Source of the DNA: Sphingomonas sp. AX6
GTDB taxonomy: Bacteria; Pseudomonadota; Alphaproteobacteria; Sphingomonadales; Sphingomonadaceae
DNA length: 64,000 bases
Assembly: GCF_902506605.1 (NCBI RefSeq)
Contig: NZ_LR733979.1
Coordinates: 321,468 to 385,467 of the forward strand
Reading direction: 5' to 3'
Shown here: positions 25,040 through 34,184 of the stretch, one piece after another
Layout of the letters: each line of letters opens with the position of its first letter
How positions within the stretch are numbered: position 1 is the stretch's first letter
Translations under genes and position numbers: made by a program
Notes under the pieces: generated by a model
The model's input: the letters and a program-made list of their open reading frames with translations, nothing else
Told to the model about the DNA's origin: nothing
Database searches by the model: none

Positions 25040-27097
25040 ATGAGCGCATCCGCCGGCATCGTCATCTGGGGCCATGCCCTGACCGCTTTGCTGTTCGGTG
25101 CGTTGGGGGTGTGGACGCTTCGTCTCGATGCGAAGCGCATGCCGCGTATCCCGTTCGCGATCGCGTTGATCGCCACCGCGTTATGGGCGCTGTCCGTCGC
25201 GGGGATCGGTGAGCCGCAACCCGGCGTCGATCTGGCGCAGGGCGTGCGCGATCTTGCGTGGCTGGGGGTGTTGCTGTTGCTCCACCGTACGCTGAGGCCG
25301 GAAAACGGCTTTGCGCCGATCGGCAGCGTCTATGCCGTCGTGGCGCTGGTGCTCATTACGACGATGGTGCTGCGGTTGCTGGCTCGCGCGACCGAACAGG
25401 TGGCGGTCGCGGACGCGATCGATCAGGCCGCGACGATGCTGGCGATGATGACCGCGATTGCCGGGCTCTGGCTGGTGCAGGGGTTGATGAACGGCGCGGG
25501 CGGGCGCACGCGCTGGGCGATCGCGCTGGCCCCTGCGGCATTGTGGACGCTCGATCTGATCGTGCTGGTCGCTGGCCATGTCGCGAGCGATGCGGATTGG
25601 GCGCATGGCCTGCGCGGAATCGCGCTCGGATTGGTCGGTGCCCTGCTTGCGATCGGGCTGCACCGGGCCGACCAATGGAATCTGCGCGTATCGCGGATGG
25701 TCGCGCTGCAATCGATGTCGTTCGTCGCGGCAGGTCTATACCTCGTCTTCGTGGCGGCAGGCGCGACTGGAATCGCGCAAATGGGCGGTAGCCGCGCATT
25801 CCAGACCGTTTTCATCTTCGGCGCGACCACCACAGCGCTTGCCGCATTGTCCAGCCCGCATCTGCGCGCGTGGCTGCGCGTCAAGCTTGCTAAGCATTTC
25901 TATCGCCACCGCTATGACTATCGCGCCGAATGGATCCGTTTCACCGATACGCTGGGCAGTGGCGAAACCAGCCTTCAGGACCGCATCGTCAAAGCCGTAG
26001 CCGACCTGACCGAATCGCCCGGTGGTGTGCTGATGGTGCCGAGCGGTGCGGGGCTCGACATCGCTGCTCAGTGGCGTTGGGACGGTGCGGAGGTGCATCC
26101 GGGCGAGGGTGCCGATGTGCTGCTCGCGCATCTGGCCACCACGCGCCGCGTGATCGAACTTGACGCAGTGCGCGAGCATAAGGCCGACGCGGTGGACGCC
26201 GCCGCGGTCCCCGGCTGGCTCATCGACGTTGTCGATGGATGGGTGATGGTGCCGCTGCCGCATGGCGATCGGTTGGCGGGGCTGATCCTGCTGGCGCGCC
26301 CGCCAATCGAACGTCCGCTCGATTGGGAAGATTTCGATCTGCTCAAAATCGCGGGACGCCAGGTCGCGTCGCACCTGGCAGAGGCGCGCGCGCAGGAAGC
26401 GTTGGCGCAGGCTGAGCGGTTCGACGAGTTCAACCGGCGGTTCGCATTCATCCTTCACGACATCAAGAATCTGGTCAGCCAGTTGAGCCTGGTCGCGCGC
26501 AACGCTGAACGCCATGCCGACAATCCAGAGTTTCGCGTCGATATGGTCGCGACGCTGAACGAATCGGCGGAGCGCATGAACGCGCTGCTGGCCAAGCTGT
26601 CGCAGCATCATCAGGCCAAGGGCGAACCGATGGTGCCGGTGGCGCTCCATACGCTTGTCGACACCGTCGCGAGCCGACGCAAGGGCCAGCATCCGATCAT
26701 CCTGTCGGGCGATGCGACCGCGACCGCATGGGGAGACCCTGCGCGGATCGAACAGATCGTGTCGCACCTGATCCAGAACGCGATCGATGCCAGCGCACCC
26801 GGCGAGGCGATCATCCTGCGCATTGGCGACGACGGCGACGGCGTGACCATCGATGTGGTCGACCGCGGTTCGGGCATGTCGCCCGGCTTCGTCCGCGACC
26901 GGTTATTCAAACCGTTCGATTCGACCAAGGCGGGCGGATTTGGCATCGGCGCGTTCGAAGCGCGACAGCTCGCCAGCGCGATGCATGGTCGGCTCGACGT
27001 GCATAGCCGCGAAGGCGAAGGCACGCGCTTTCGCCTCACCCTTCCGCGTTTGGGTTCGAATGGGGCCGATGCCAATCCGATGGAACATGCCGCATGA
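25040..27097 (+). CDS. prsK: PEP-CTERM system sensor histidine kinase PrsK
   Basis: A 685-residue kinase. About nine N-terminal membrane helices (residues about 5-285) are followed by a GAF domain (about 310-450), a phospho-His site in FAFILHDIKNLVSQ (about residue 472), and a HATPase domain ending in GTRFRLTLPR. The membrane-GAF-kinase layout and the position directly before PrsR identify it as PrsK. It starts 1 base after the sugar transferase stop and overlaps prsR by 4 bases. The signal it senses is unknown. Confidence 0.92.
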   Translation: MSASAGIVIWGHALTALLFGALGVWTLRLDAKRMPRIPFAIALIATALWALSVAGIGEPQPGVDLAQGVRDLAWLGVLLLLHRTLRPENGFAPIGSVYAVVALVLITTMVLRLLARATEQVAVADAIDQAATMLAMMTAIAGLWLVQGLMNGAGGRTRWAIALAPAALWTLDLIVLVAGHVASDADWAHGLRGIALGLVGALLAIGLHRADQWNLRVSRMVALQSMSFVAAGLYLVFVAAGATGIAQMGGSRAFQTVFIFGATTTALAALSSPHLRAWLRVKLAKHFYRHRYDYRAEWIRFTDTLGSGETSLQDRIVKAVADLTESPGGVLMVPSGAGLDIAAQWRWDGAEVHPGEGADVLLAHLATTRRVIELDAVREHKADAVDAAAVPGWLIDVVDGWVMVPLPHGDRLAGLILLARPPIERPLDWEDFDLLKIAGRQVASHLAEARAQEALAQAERFDEFNRRFAFILHDIKNLVSQLSLVARNAERHADNPEFRVDMVATLNESAERMNALLAKLSQHHQAKGEPMVPVALHTLVDTVASRRKGQHPIILSGDATATAWGDPARIEQIVSHLIQNAIDASAPGEAIILRIGDDGDGVTIDVVDRGSGMSPGFVRDRLFKPFDSTKAGGFGIGAFEARQLASAMHGRLDVHSREGEGTRFRLTLPRLGSNGADANPMEHAA

Positions 27098-28455
27098 CCG
27101 CACCGCGTCCCAAATTGCTGGTCGTGGAGGATGACGCCGGGCTTCAGCGCCAGTTGCGCTGGGCCTATGAAGGCTATGACATCATCGCCGCGACCGACCG
27201 CGAACAGGCGATCACCGCGTTGCGTGCCGAAGAACCGCCCGTCGTCACGCTCGATCTCGGCCTGCCGCCCGATCCCGACGGCACCACCGAAGGCTTCGCG
27301 ACGTTGGAGGCGATCCTGTCGCTGGCGCCCGCGACCAAGGTGATCGTCGCATCCGGGCATGGCGAAGCGCAAAGCGCGGTAAGGGCGATCGCGGCGGGCG
27401 CGTGGGATTTCTATCAGAAGCCGATCGACATCGATGCGCTGGGGCTGATTGTCTCCCGTGCGTTTCACGTCGCCGCGCTCGAGGCCGAAAACCGCCGGCT
27501 TGCCGATCGCCCCGGTGGCGACGTCGCGCTGGGTGGGCTCATCACCGCCTCGCCCGAAATGCTCAAAGTGACGCGCACCATCGAACGCGTGGCGCAGGCC
27601 GATGTCAGCGTGCTGCTGCTGGGCGCTAGCGGGACCGGCAAGGAAGTGCTGGCGCGCGGGCTTCACGACACTAGCCCACGCAAATCCGGCCAGTTCGTCG
27701 CGATCAACTGTGCCGCGATCCCCGAAACGCTGCTCGAAAGCGAGCTGTTCGGCCATGAAAAGGGCGCGTTCACGGGTGCTGTAAAAACCACGCCCGGCAA
27801 GATCGAGCAGGCACAGGGCGGAACCCTGTTCCTCGATGAAATCGGCGATGTGCCGCTGGCGCTCCAGGTCAAATTGCTGCGTTTCTTGCAGGAACGCGTA
27901 ATCGAACGCATTGGCGGGCGCGCGCAGATTGCGGTGGATACGCGGATCGTTTGCGCGACCCATCAGGATCTGGAGGCGATGGTCGCCGACGGGCGGTTCC
28001 GTGAAGACCTTTACTATCGCATCGCGGAGATCGTCGTGCGTATCCCTTCGCTGGCCGAACGCACCGGCGACGCGTCATTACTCGCGCGTCATTTCCTGCG
28101 CACCCACGCCAAATCGATGAACCCCGCGGTGAAGGGCTTCGCCCCCGATGCGCTGGCGGCGATCGATGGCTGGGGCTGGCCCGGCAATGTCCGCGAGCTG
28201 GAAAACCGGGTGAAGCGAGCCGTCATCATGGCCGACGCCAAACTGGTCGGTGCGACCGACCTCGACCTGTCCGAACCGGGCGAATCGGAAGCGCTGCCAA
28301 TCAACCTGAAGGCCGCGCGCGAAGCCACCGACCGCCGCGTCATCGCCCGCGCGCTGGCGCGGTCTGAGGGCAATATCTCGGGCACAGCACGGTTGCTCGG
28401 GATCAGTCGCCCTACCCTTTATGATCTGATGAAAAGCTATGATCTTCAGCCTTGA
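27094..28455 (+). CDS. prsR: PEP-CTERM system response regulator PrsR (NtrC-type)
   Basis: A 453-residue sigma-54 activator: receiver (residues about 8-125, phospho-acceptor in VVTLDLGLPP), AAA+ domain (about 150-375) with GASGTGKE, the sigma-54 contact loop GAFTGA (about 224) and GGTLFLDEIGD, and a Fis-type helix-turn-helix at the C-terminus (ISGTARLLGISRPTLYDLMK). With PrsK it should switch on exopolysaccharide and exosortase target genes from -24/-12 promoters. I found no -24/-12 promoter in front of the genes in this window. Confidence 0.94.
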   Translation: MTAPRPKLLVVEDDAGLQRQLRWAYEGYDIIAATDREQAITALRAEEPPVVTLDLGLPPDPDGTTEGFATLEAILSLAPATKVIVASGHGEAQSAVRAIAAGAWDFYQKPIDIDALGLIVSRAFHVAALEAENRRLADRPGGDVALGGLITASPEMLKVTRTIERVAQADVSVLLLGASGTGKEVLARGLHDTSPRKSGQFVAINCAAIPETLLESELFGHEKGAFTGAVKTTPGKIEQAQGGTLFLDEIGDVPLALQVKLLRFLQERVIERIGGRAQIAVDTRIVCATHQDLEAMVADGRFREDLYYRIAEIVVRIPSLAERTGDASLLARHFLRTHAKSMNPAVKGFAPDALAAIDGWGWPGNVRELENRVKRAVIMADAKLVGATDLDLSEPGESEALPINLKAAREATDRRVIARALARSEGNISGTARLLGISRPTLYDLMKSYDLQP

Positions 28456-28466
28456 AGCGAAACTCA

Positions 28467-28548
28467 CCGTGCTCCCGCGCAGGCGGGAGCCCAGGGTTGG
28501 ACAGGGCGACATTTGTGGTCCTGGGCTCCCGCCTGCGCGGGAGCACGG
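28467..28548. repeat. Perfect 29-bp inverted repeat at the prsR-prsT junction
   Basis: The arms 28467-28495 and 28520-28548 are exact inverse copies with a 24-base loop. Each arm is itself a small hairpin (GCTCCCGC / GGCGGGAGC), giving a cruciform-like double palindrome. It starts 11 bases after the prsR stop and ends 4 bases before the proposed prsT start. Confidence 0.9.
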
Positions 28549-28552
28549 CCGG

Positions 28553-30559
28553 TTGTTGGGTATAGCGTTTTTTCTGGGAAGCCTGGCCCTTGCTTCGACG
28601 CCGCTACATGCCGACGACCAGAAAGCGCGTCAGGAACTGGCACAGGCGCTTGCGCTGCTCGACGCCGGAAACGCTTACGCCGCACGCGATCTGGCGATCG
28701 GGGCAGTCCGACGCGCGCCAGACTGGAACCTGACCCACGCGATCCATGCCCGAACATTGGTCGCGCTGGGCGACGGATTGGGCGCGGAGGCGGCACTGAA
28801 CCGCGCATTCGATAACGGCTTTGCTCGCTCGCGCGGAGTGGCATTGCTGGGGGAGGCACAATTGCTGCGCGGTGCGCCCGAGCAGGCACTGGCGACGCTG
28901 AACGCCGCGCCGCCCGCCTATGCCGCCTATGCCTGGCGTATTCGCGGGCAGGCGCAGGCGGCGATGGGTCGAGGGGGCGAAGCGGCAGACGCCTTTGCCC
29001 GAGCACGCGAATTGTCCCCAGACAGCGCGGTGTTGTGGACCGACATCGCCCGCCACAATCTGGCCAATGGCGATATCGGCAATGCGATCCGCGCATCGGC
29101 GCGTGCGGTCGAACTCGACCCGCGTCAGCCCGATACGGTGCTGGTCCGCGCGCTGCTGGTGCGCGAGCAATTCGGATTGATCGCGTCGCTGCCGTGGTTC
29201 GAGCGTGCATTGGCACGCGATCCGCAACATCACGATGCGCTGATCGATTATGCCGCGACGCTGGGCGATGCCGGGCGCACGGTCGAGATGCTCGACACCG
29301 TGCGCCGCGCGATGCGGGTGCGCGGCAACAGCCCGCAAGGCTTCTATCTGCAAGCCGTGCTCGCCGCGCGCGCGGGCGACGCCGCCACCGCACGCAGCAT
29401 CCTGGCGAAAGCGGGTCCGAGCATCGAGTCGGTGCCCGCGGCGATGATGCTGGCGGGGACGCTCGACCTCGAAGCCGGCGGCTATGGCCAGGCGATCGAA
29501 AAGCTCCGCCCGCTCGTCGCGCGTCAGCCGGGCAATGACGGCGCGCGCCGCCTGCTCGCCACCGCCTATTTACGTGCCGACGCGTCGCGCAATGCGGTCC
29601 AGTTACTTGCGCCCCTGATCGCGCGCGCCGATGCCGACAGCGAAACGTTGTTGCTCGCTGCGCGCGGTTACGAGCGAATCGGCGACCGGGTGCGCGCCGC
29701 GCAATTGAGCGACCGCGCCGCCGCCCCGTTCCGTCCGTCCGCTACCGTGCTACCCGAGGGGGGCATGGTCTCCGTGCTGATGGCCGAGGCCAATGCGCGG
29801 CCTGGCAATCCCACCACGACCGTCGCATTGGTGCGCGGCCTGATCGCCAGTGGCGACCGCGTCGGTGCGCTCGCCCGCGCGCAATCGCTTGTCGCAAGCA
29901 ACCCCGGTGTACCCGAGGCGCATCTGGTGGTCGGCGACATCCACGCGCTGGTCGAAAACTGGGAAGCGGGGCGTACCGCCTACGCAACCGCCGCGTCGCT
30001 GCGGTTCGACGAACCGACGATGTTGAGGCTGGTCGAGGCGCAGGAAAAATCAGGCCGTGCCGCCGATGCCGCGCAAACGCTCGCCCTGTTCCTGTCGCAA
30101 AACCCGATCAATGTCGCCGCCCTCAGGCTCGGGGCCAGATGGCAGCTCGCCAGCGGCGAATATGACGCTGCGATTGACGCGCTGGAGGAGGTTCGCTTCC
30201 GCACCGGCAATCGCGACGCCGCACTGCTCGCTGAACTGGCGATGGCCTATGCCGGGGCCGAGGATCCCGACACCGCGCGCGTCTATGCCCGTGCGGCCTA
30301 TCGCCTCGCACCGGGTAACCCGGCCGTCGCCGATGCCTATGGCTGGACGCTGACGAAAGCGGGCGAACCGCGACAAGCGGTCGCGTTGTTGGTGAAGGCG
30401 GCAATGCTAGCCCCCGACCATGCGGTCATCCGCTGGCATCTGGCGCAGGCATATGCCGCGACGGGCAATCGGCGTGCGGCAAGCGTTCATGCCAGGGCAG
30501 CGCTGCGCGACCCCAGTTTCACCGAACGCCGAGAGGCACAGGCGCTGGCGAGGGGGTGA
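28553..30559 (+). CDS. prsT: PEP-CTERM system TPR-repeat protein PrsT
   Basis: A 668-residue exported protein built almost wholly of TPR-like helical repeats, as in PrsT of XrtA/PEP-CTERM loci. A hydrophobic signal segment (LLGIAFFLGSLALASTPLHA) is cut before DDQKARQEL. The role is unknown; it is presumed to help assemble or export the polymer. Start choice: the TTG at 28553 opens the signal peptide, with GGGAG of the palindrome arm about 9 bases upstream. The ATG at 28439 is in frame but would translate the whole palindrome and overlap prsR. No A/GTG suits better. Confidence 0.85.
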   Translation: MLGIAFFLGSLALASTPLHADDQKARQELAQALALLDAGNAYAARDLAIGAVRRAPDWNLTHAIHARTLVALGDGLGAEAALNRAFDNGFARSRGVALLGEAQLLRGAPEQALATLNAAPPAYAAYAWRIRGQAQAAMGRGGEAADAFARARELSPDSAVLWTDIARHNLANGDIGNAIRASARAVELDPRQPDTVLVRALLVREQFGLIASLPWFERALARDPQHHDALIDYAATLGDAGRTVEMLDTVRRAMRVRGNSPQGFYLQAVLAARAGDAATARSILAKAGPSIESVPAAMMLAGTLDLEAGGYGQAIEKLRPLVARQPGNDGARRLLATAYLRADASRNAVQLLAPLIARADADSETLLLAARGYERIGDRVRAAQLSDRAAAPFRPSATVLPEGGMVSVLMAEANARPGNPTTTVALVRGLIASGDRVGALARAQSLVASNPGVPEAHLVVGDIHALVENWEAGRTAYATAASLRFDEPTMLRLVEAQEKSGRAADAAQTLALFLSQNPINVAALRLGARWQLASGEYDAAIDALEEVRFRTGNRDAALLAELAMAYAGAEDPDTARVYARAAYRLAPGNPAVADAYGWTLTKAGEPRQAVALLVKAAMLAPDHAVIRWHLAQAYAATGNRRAASVHARAALRDPSFTERREAQALARG

Positions 30560-30582
30560 ACTGACCCAAAGCTCTCCTCCGC

Positions 30583-30661
30583 CCCGTTCGTTTCGAGCGA
30601 AGTCGAGAAACGTGACCTGGGCGTGCGCGTGCGTTTCTCGACTTCGCTCGAAACGAACGGG
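30583..30661. repeat. Intergenic palindrome, TTTCGAGCGAAGTCGAGAAACG family (copy 1)
   Basis: Two exact 30-bp inverse arms (30583-30612 and 30632-30661) flank a 19-base loop. Copies 2 and 3 are at 41438 and 50017. It lies 23 bases past the prsT stop. Reading through its right arm artificially lengthens the following DUF815 frame. Confidence 0.9.
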
Positions 30662-30697
30662 TTTCTGATGGCCGGGCTAGACCATATACCCCAACCC

Positions 30698-31510
30698 ATG
30701 ACCGACCCGCTCGACCGTATCGCCGCCGCCCTCGAACGCCTCAGCCCGCTGCCGCCTGCGCCTGCCGATCCGCACGCCCATCCCGGTTATTTGTGGCAGG
30801 GCGATGCCCTCACCGTCCTGACTCGGATCGCCGCGCGGCCGTTGAGTGCGCTGATCGGGATCGACGCGCAAAAATCGGTGTTCGTCGCCAATCTTCAGCG
30901 CCTGTCCGACGGCCATGCCGCGCAGGACGTGTTGCTGTGGGGCGCGCGCGGCACTGGCAAGTCGGCGCTGGTCGCAGCGGGCGTGGCGCATGTCCAGGCA
31001 TCGGGCGGTGCGCTTGGATTGATCGAGGTGGCGGGGGATCGGTTGAGCACGTTGCCGCGTCTGTTCGACACGATCGCCGCGACCGACCGGCCTTTTGCGA
31101 TCTTCATCGACGATCTGGGCTTCGATGCGCCGGGTGACGCGCGGGTGCTGCGCTCGCTGCTGGAGGGTGGCGCGCAGGCGCGGCCCGGCAATGCACGGCT
31201 GATCGTCACCGCCAATCGCCGCCACTTGGTGCCGCGCGACTTCGCCGACGATACGCACGCCGTGAACCCGCGCGACGCGCAGGACGACGCGCTGGCACTT
31301 GCCGACCGGTTCGGGCTGAGCCTGGGTTTCCACGCAATCGATCAGGACCAGTATCTTCGCATCGTGCGCGGCTATGCGGAGGCGCACGGTTTGGACTTCG
31401 ATTCCGCAGAGGCGATCAACTGGGCGACGCGGCGCGGCAACCGGTCGGGGCGGATCGCCTGGCATTATGTCGTCGATCTGGCGGGACGCGCGGGCAAGGC
31501 GATCGGTTAG
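30698..31510 (+). CDS. DUF815 family AAA ATPase
   Basis: A 270-residue ATPase of the DUF815 group: Walker A GARGTGKSAL (about residue 88), Walker B-like FAIFIDDLGFD, and the sensor segment LIVTANRRHLVPR. The usual length is about 280-300. The role is unknown. The ATG at 30698 (MTDPLDRIAAALERL) is taken as the start; 30668 is also possible. Frames beginning at 30623 translate the palindrome and are not real. Placement after prsT is probably incidental, since a repeat separates them. Confidence 0.88.
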   Translation: MTDPLDRIAAALERLSPLPPAPADPHAHPGYLWQGDALTVLTRIAARPLSALIGIDAQKSVFVANLQRLSDGHAAQDVLLWGARGTGKSALVAAGVAHVQASGGALGLIEVAGDRLSTLPRLFDTIAATDRPFAIFIDDLGFDAPGDARVLRSLLEGGAQARPGNARLIVTANRRHLVPRDFADDTHAVNPRDAQDDALALADRFGLSLGFHAIDQDQYLRIVRGYAEAHGLDFDSAEAINWATRRGNRSGRIAWHYVVDLAGRAGKAIG

Positions 31511-31570
31511 CGCGCAACTCTCGACCCGGACGCGCGTTCGCTAGACGACCTTCCCAACCGGAGAACCACC

Positions 31571-32155
31571 ATGAAACTCTATTATTCGCCCGGCGCTTGC
31601 AGCCTGGCCGACCATATCGCGCTGCACGAAGCGGGCCTGAAGTTCGACCATGAAAAGGTCGACCTGAAGGCCAAGACCACGGAAAGCGGCGGCGATTTCA
31701 CCGAGATCAATCCCAAGGGCTATGTCCCCGCGCTCGAAGTGGCGGACGGCGTCGTCCTGACCGAGAATATCGCGATCCTGGGCTGGATCGCGGACCAGAA
31801 GGCCTCGCTTGCCCCGGCGGGTGACATGGGCCGTTATTGGCTGCTCGAAATGCTCGCCTTCATCTCGACCGAGATTCACAAGAGCTTCAAGCCGTTCTTC
31901 TCGGGCGCGGGCGACGATGAAAAGGCCAAGGCCAAGGCAGCGATCGAAAAGCGCTTCGGCCAGATCGCCGACATGATGGAAGGCGATTATCTGTTCGGGG
32001 AGCAAGTGTCGGTGGCCGACGCCTATCTGTTCGTGATGCTGCTGTGGGCGGGCAAGACCGGCGTTGGCGTGCCCGACGATCTTGCCGCGTTTCACGAACG
32101 GATGATGGCACGCGATGCGGTGCATACCGCCATGAAGCATGAAGGGCTGAACTGA
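31571..32155 (+). CDS. Glutathione S-transferase (beta class)
   Basis: A 194-residue cytoplasmic GST. The thioredoxin-like N-domain opens MKLYYSPGACSLADHIAL with the beta-class catalytic Cys at position 10, followed by the cis-proline region KGYVPAL and the LTENIAIL loop; the C-domain is all helical. Beta-class enzymes detoxify electrophiles and bind glutathione covalently. AACCGGAGAACCACC precedes the ATG. It ends against a perfect palindrome shared with the convergent ABC-F gene. Confidence 0.95.
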   Translation: MKLYYSPGACSLADHIALHEAGLKFDHEKVDLKAKTTESGGDFTEINPKGYVPALEVADGVVLTENIAILGWIADQKASLAPAGDMGRYWLLEMLAFISTEIHKSFKPFFSGAGDDEKAKAKAAIEKRFGQIADMMEGDYLFGEQVSVADAYLFVMLLWAGKTGVGVPDDLAAFHERMMARDAVHTAMKHEGLN

Positions 32156-32162
32156 CGACCGG

Positions 32163-32192
32163 CATCACCCCGGCGCCGGCGCCGGGGTGATG
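32163..32192. terminator. 30-bp perfect palindrome between convergent genes
   Basis: CATCACCCCGGCGCC is followed directly by its exact inverse. It sits in the 44 bases between the GST and ABC-F stops and would form the same hairpin in both transcripts, so it may act as a bidirectional terminator although no T-run follows. It also looks like a minimal member of the CACCCCGG family seen at 44242 and 45730. Confidence 0.6.
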
Positions 32193-32199
32193 CGACGGA

Positions 32200-33975
32200 T
32201 CAGCCGAGCGTTTCGATCTGTTCGGCCAGTTCCAGCCAGCGCAGTTCGGCTGCGTCCTTTTCCTCGCGCGCTTTTTCGATGTCGCGAGTCAGCGTCTGGA
32301 ATTTCCCTGGATCGCGCGCATAGAGATCGGGGTCGGCGAGCGCGGCCTCGTCTTTCGCGATCCGCGCCTCGATCTCCTCGATACGCTTGGGCAGCAGGTC
32401 GTAATCGCGCTGATCCTTGTAGGTCAGCTTCGCCGTTTTCGGCTTTGGCATTTCCGCGACCGGTGCCGCTTTTTCCGCTTTCTTCCCCGTCCGCGGCTTT
32501 CGCTTGGCTTCCCAGTCGGCATAGCCGCCGACGATCACGTCCACCGTCCCGCTGCCGTCCAGCCCCAGCGTCATCGTCACCGTGCGGTCGAGAAAGTCGC
32601 GATCATGGCTGACGATCAGCACGGTGCCGTCATAGTCGGAGATCACTTCCTGAAGCAGGTCGAGCGTTTCGAGATCGAGGTCGTTTGTCGGCTCGTCGAG
32701 CACCAGCAAATTGGAAGGCCGTGCGAACTCACGCGCCAGCAAGAGCCGTGACCGCTCACCACCAGACAACGTCCCGACCTTGGCGTCGATCAGCTTGGGC
32801 TCGAACAGAAACTCCTTCAGATACCCATGGACGTGCTTGCGCACCCCCAGCACGTCGATCCACTCACCGCCATCGGCCAGCACGTCGCGCACGCTCTTTT
32901 CGGGTTCCATGCGGCTGCGCTGCTGGTCGATCACGACCGCATCCAGCGTCTTCGACAAACGGATGTGACCCGCATCGGGCTGAATTTCGCCGGTCAGCAA
33001 TTTGAGCAGGGTCGATTTGCCCGCGCCGTTCGCGCCGACGATACCGATCCGGTCGCCACGTGAGACGCGCAGGTTCAGGTCGCGGATGATGGTGCGGTCG
33101 CCGTATCCTTTACTGACATTCTTTACGTCGACGACGATCTTGGTCTTTGAATCGTCGCTGGCGGTGACCAGGTTCGCGGCCCCCTGCGGCCCCTGCATCG
33201 CCGATCGTTCGGCCCGCATTTCGTACAGCTTGTTCAGCCGCCCCATATTGCGCTTGCGCCGGCCGGTAACCCCGCGCAGCAGCCAATGCTCCTCCAGCTT
33301 CAGGCGCGCGTCGAGCCGCTGGGCGGAGCGTTCCTCATCGGCATAGACCTGATCGGTCCATGCCTCGAACCCGCCGAAACCGATTTCGGCACGCCGCATC
33401 GATCCGCGGTCGAGCCATAGGGTCTGGCGCGTTAGCCGGGTCAGGAAGGTGCGGTCGTGGCTGATGACGACGAACGCGCCGCGAAAGCGGTTCAGCCATT
33501 CCTCAAGCCATTCGATGGCGTGGATGTCGAGATGGTTGGTCGGCTCGTCGAGCAACAGCACGTCAGGGTTCTGGGCCAGCGCGCGCGCGATCGCGGCCCT
33601 CCGGCGCTCACCCCCGCTGGCGGTTGCGGCCTCGCGGTCTAGGTCGATGCCCAGCTGGTCGGCGATCGCTTCTGCTTCGTGGACAACCGGCGCGTCGTCG
33701 CCGCCCATCACGTAATCGCGCAGCGTCTCGCAGCCGAGCATCCGGGGTTCCTGTTCCAGGATGATGACGCGCGTGCCGGGTACGATGACGCGGCGACCCT
33801 CATCGGCCTCGATCACGCCCGGGAGCAATTTCAGGAAGGTCGTTTTTCCGGCACCGTTTCGCCCGATCAGTGCCAGCCGATCGCGCGCGCCGACATGAAC
33901 GTCCAGCCCGCGGAACAACCAGCCGGACCCCTGGACGAGACCAAGGCCCTCATAACTCAATATCGGTGCAGCCAT
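32200..33975 (-). CDS. uup: ABC-F family ATPase (Uup-like)
   Basis: A 591-residue soluble protein with two ATP-binding cassettes and no membrane part. Walker A motifs GRNGAGKT (about residue 38) and GANGAGKS (about 317), signatures SGGERRRA and LSGGERSRL, and paired DEPTNHLD / DEPTNDLD segments are visible. A charged coiled-coil C-terminal domain (about residues 490-591, KRIEEIEARIAKDEAAL) is typical of Uup. ABC-F proteins act on stalled or maturing ribosomes. The symbol is by similarity. Confidence 0.93.
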   Translation of the reverse strand: MAAPILSYEGLGLVQGSGWLFRGLDVHVGARDRLALIGRNGAGKTTFLKLLPGVIEADEGRRVIVPGTRVIILEQEPRMLGCETLRDYVMGGDDAPVVHEAEAIADQLGIDLDREAATASGGERRRAAIARALAQNPDVLLLDEPTNHLDIHAIEWLEEWLNRFRGAFVVISHDRTFLTRLTRQTLWLDRGSMRRAEIGFGGFEAWTDQVYADEERSAQRLDARLKLEEHWLLRGVTGRRKRNMGRLNKLYEMRAERSAMQGPQGAANLVTASDDSKTKIVVDVKNVSKGYGDRTIIRDLNLRVSRGDRIGIVGANGAGKSTLLKLLTGEIQPDAGHIRLSKTLDAVVIDQQRSRMEPEKSVRDVLADGGEWIDVLGVRKHVHGYLKEFLFEPKLIDAKVGTLSGGERSRLLLAREFARPSNLLVLDEPTNDLDLETLDLLQEVISDYDGTVLIVSHDRDFLDRTVTMTLGLDGSGTVDVIVGGYADWEAKRKPRTGKKAEKAAPVAEMPKPKTAKLTYKDQRDYDLLPKRIEEIEARIAKDEAALADPDLYARDPGKFQTLTRDIEKAREEKDAAELRWLELAEQIETLG

Positions 33976-34027
33976 GTCGGCGCGGTTAAAGGATTGTGCG
34001 GCGCGGCACCAGTAGAGTCATCTCATT

Positions 34028-34108
34028 CCCGTACTCCTGCGAAAGCAGGCGTGGTGGCCGCAGACGAGACGCTATGCGCCAACGCTCCTGCTTTCGCAGG
34101 AGCACGGG
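34028..34108. repeat. Double palindrome with CTCCTGC-GAAA-GCAGG arms
   Basis: Each arm is a stem with a GAAA or TTTC loop (CCTGC-gaaa-GCAGG), and the two arms (CCCGTACTCCTGCG... and ...CGCAGGAGCACGGG) are inverse copies with one substitution and a small indel. The architecture matches that of the prsR-prsT element at 28467. It lies between the divergent ABC-F and PepSY-like genes. Confidence 0.8.
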
Positions 34109-34184
34109 CAGGCGACATGGGCCCCTCAACCCGATTGCCATTGGCTGACGCGCCCATTCACAGGCTGTTCAACGCGCCACGCCT

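Noticed and set aside
26611-27963. A 450-residue minus-strand frame over prsK/prsR
   Set aside because: It mirrors the kinase and regulator and has no motif of its own.
28439-28552. prsT start at ATG 28439
   Set aside because: It would translate through the whole palindrome into an Arg/Pro-rich segment in front of the signal peptide.
30583-30661. CRISPR-like repeat
   Set aside because: Only single inverted repeats are present; no direct repeats with regular spacers.
30623-30697. N-terminal extension of the DUF815 gene
   Set aside because: The extra residues are the translation of the palindrome arm; the same peptide appears beside other copies.
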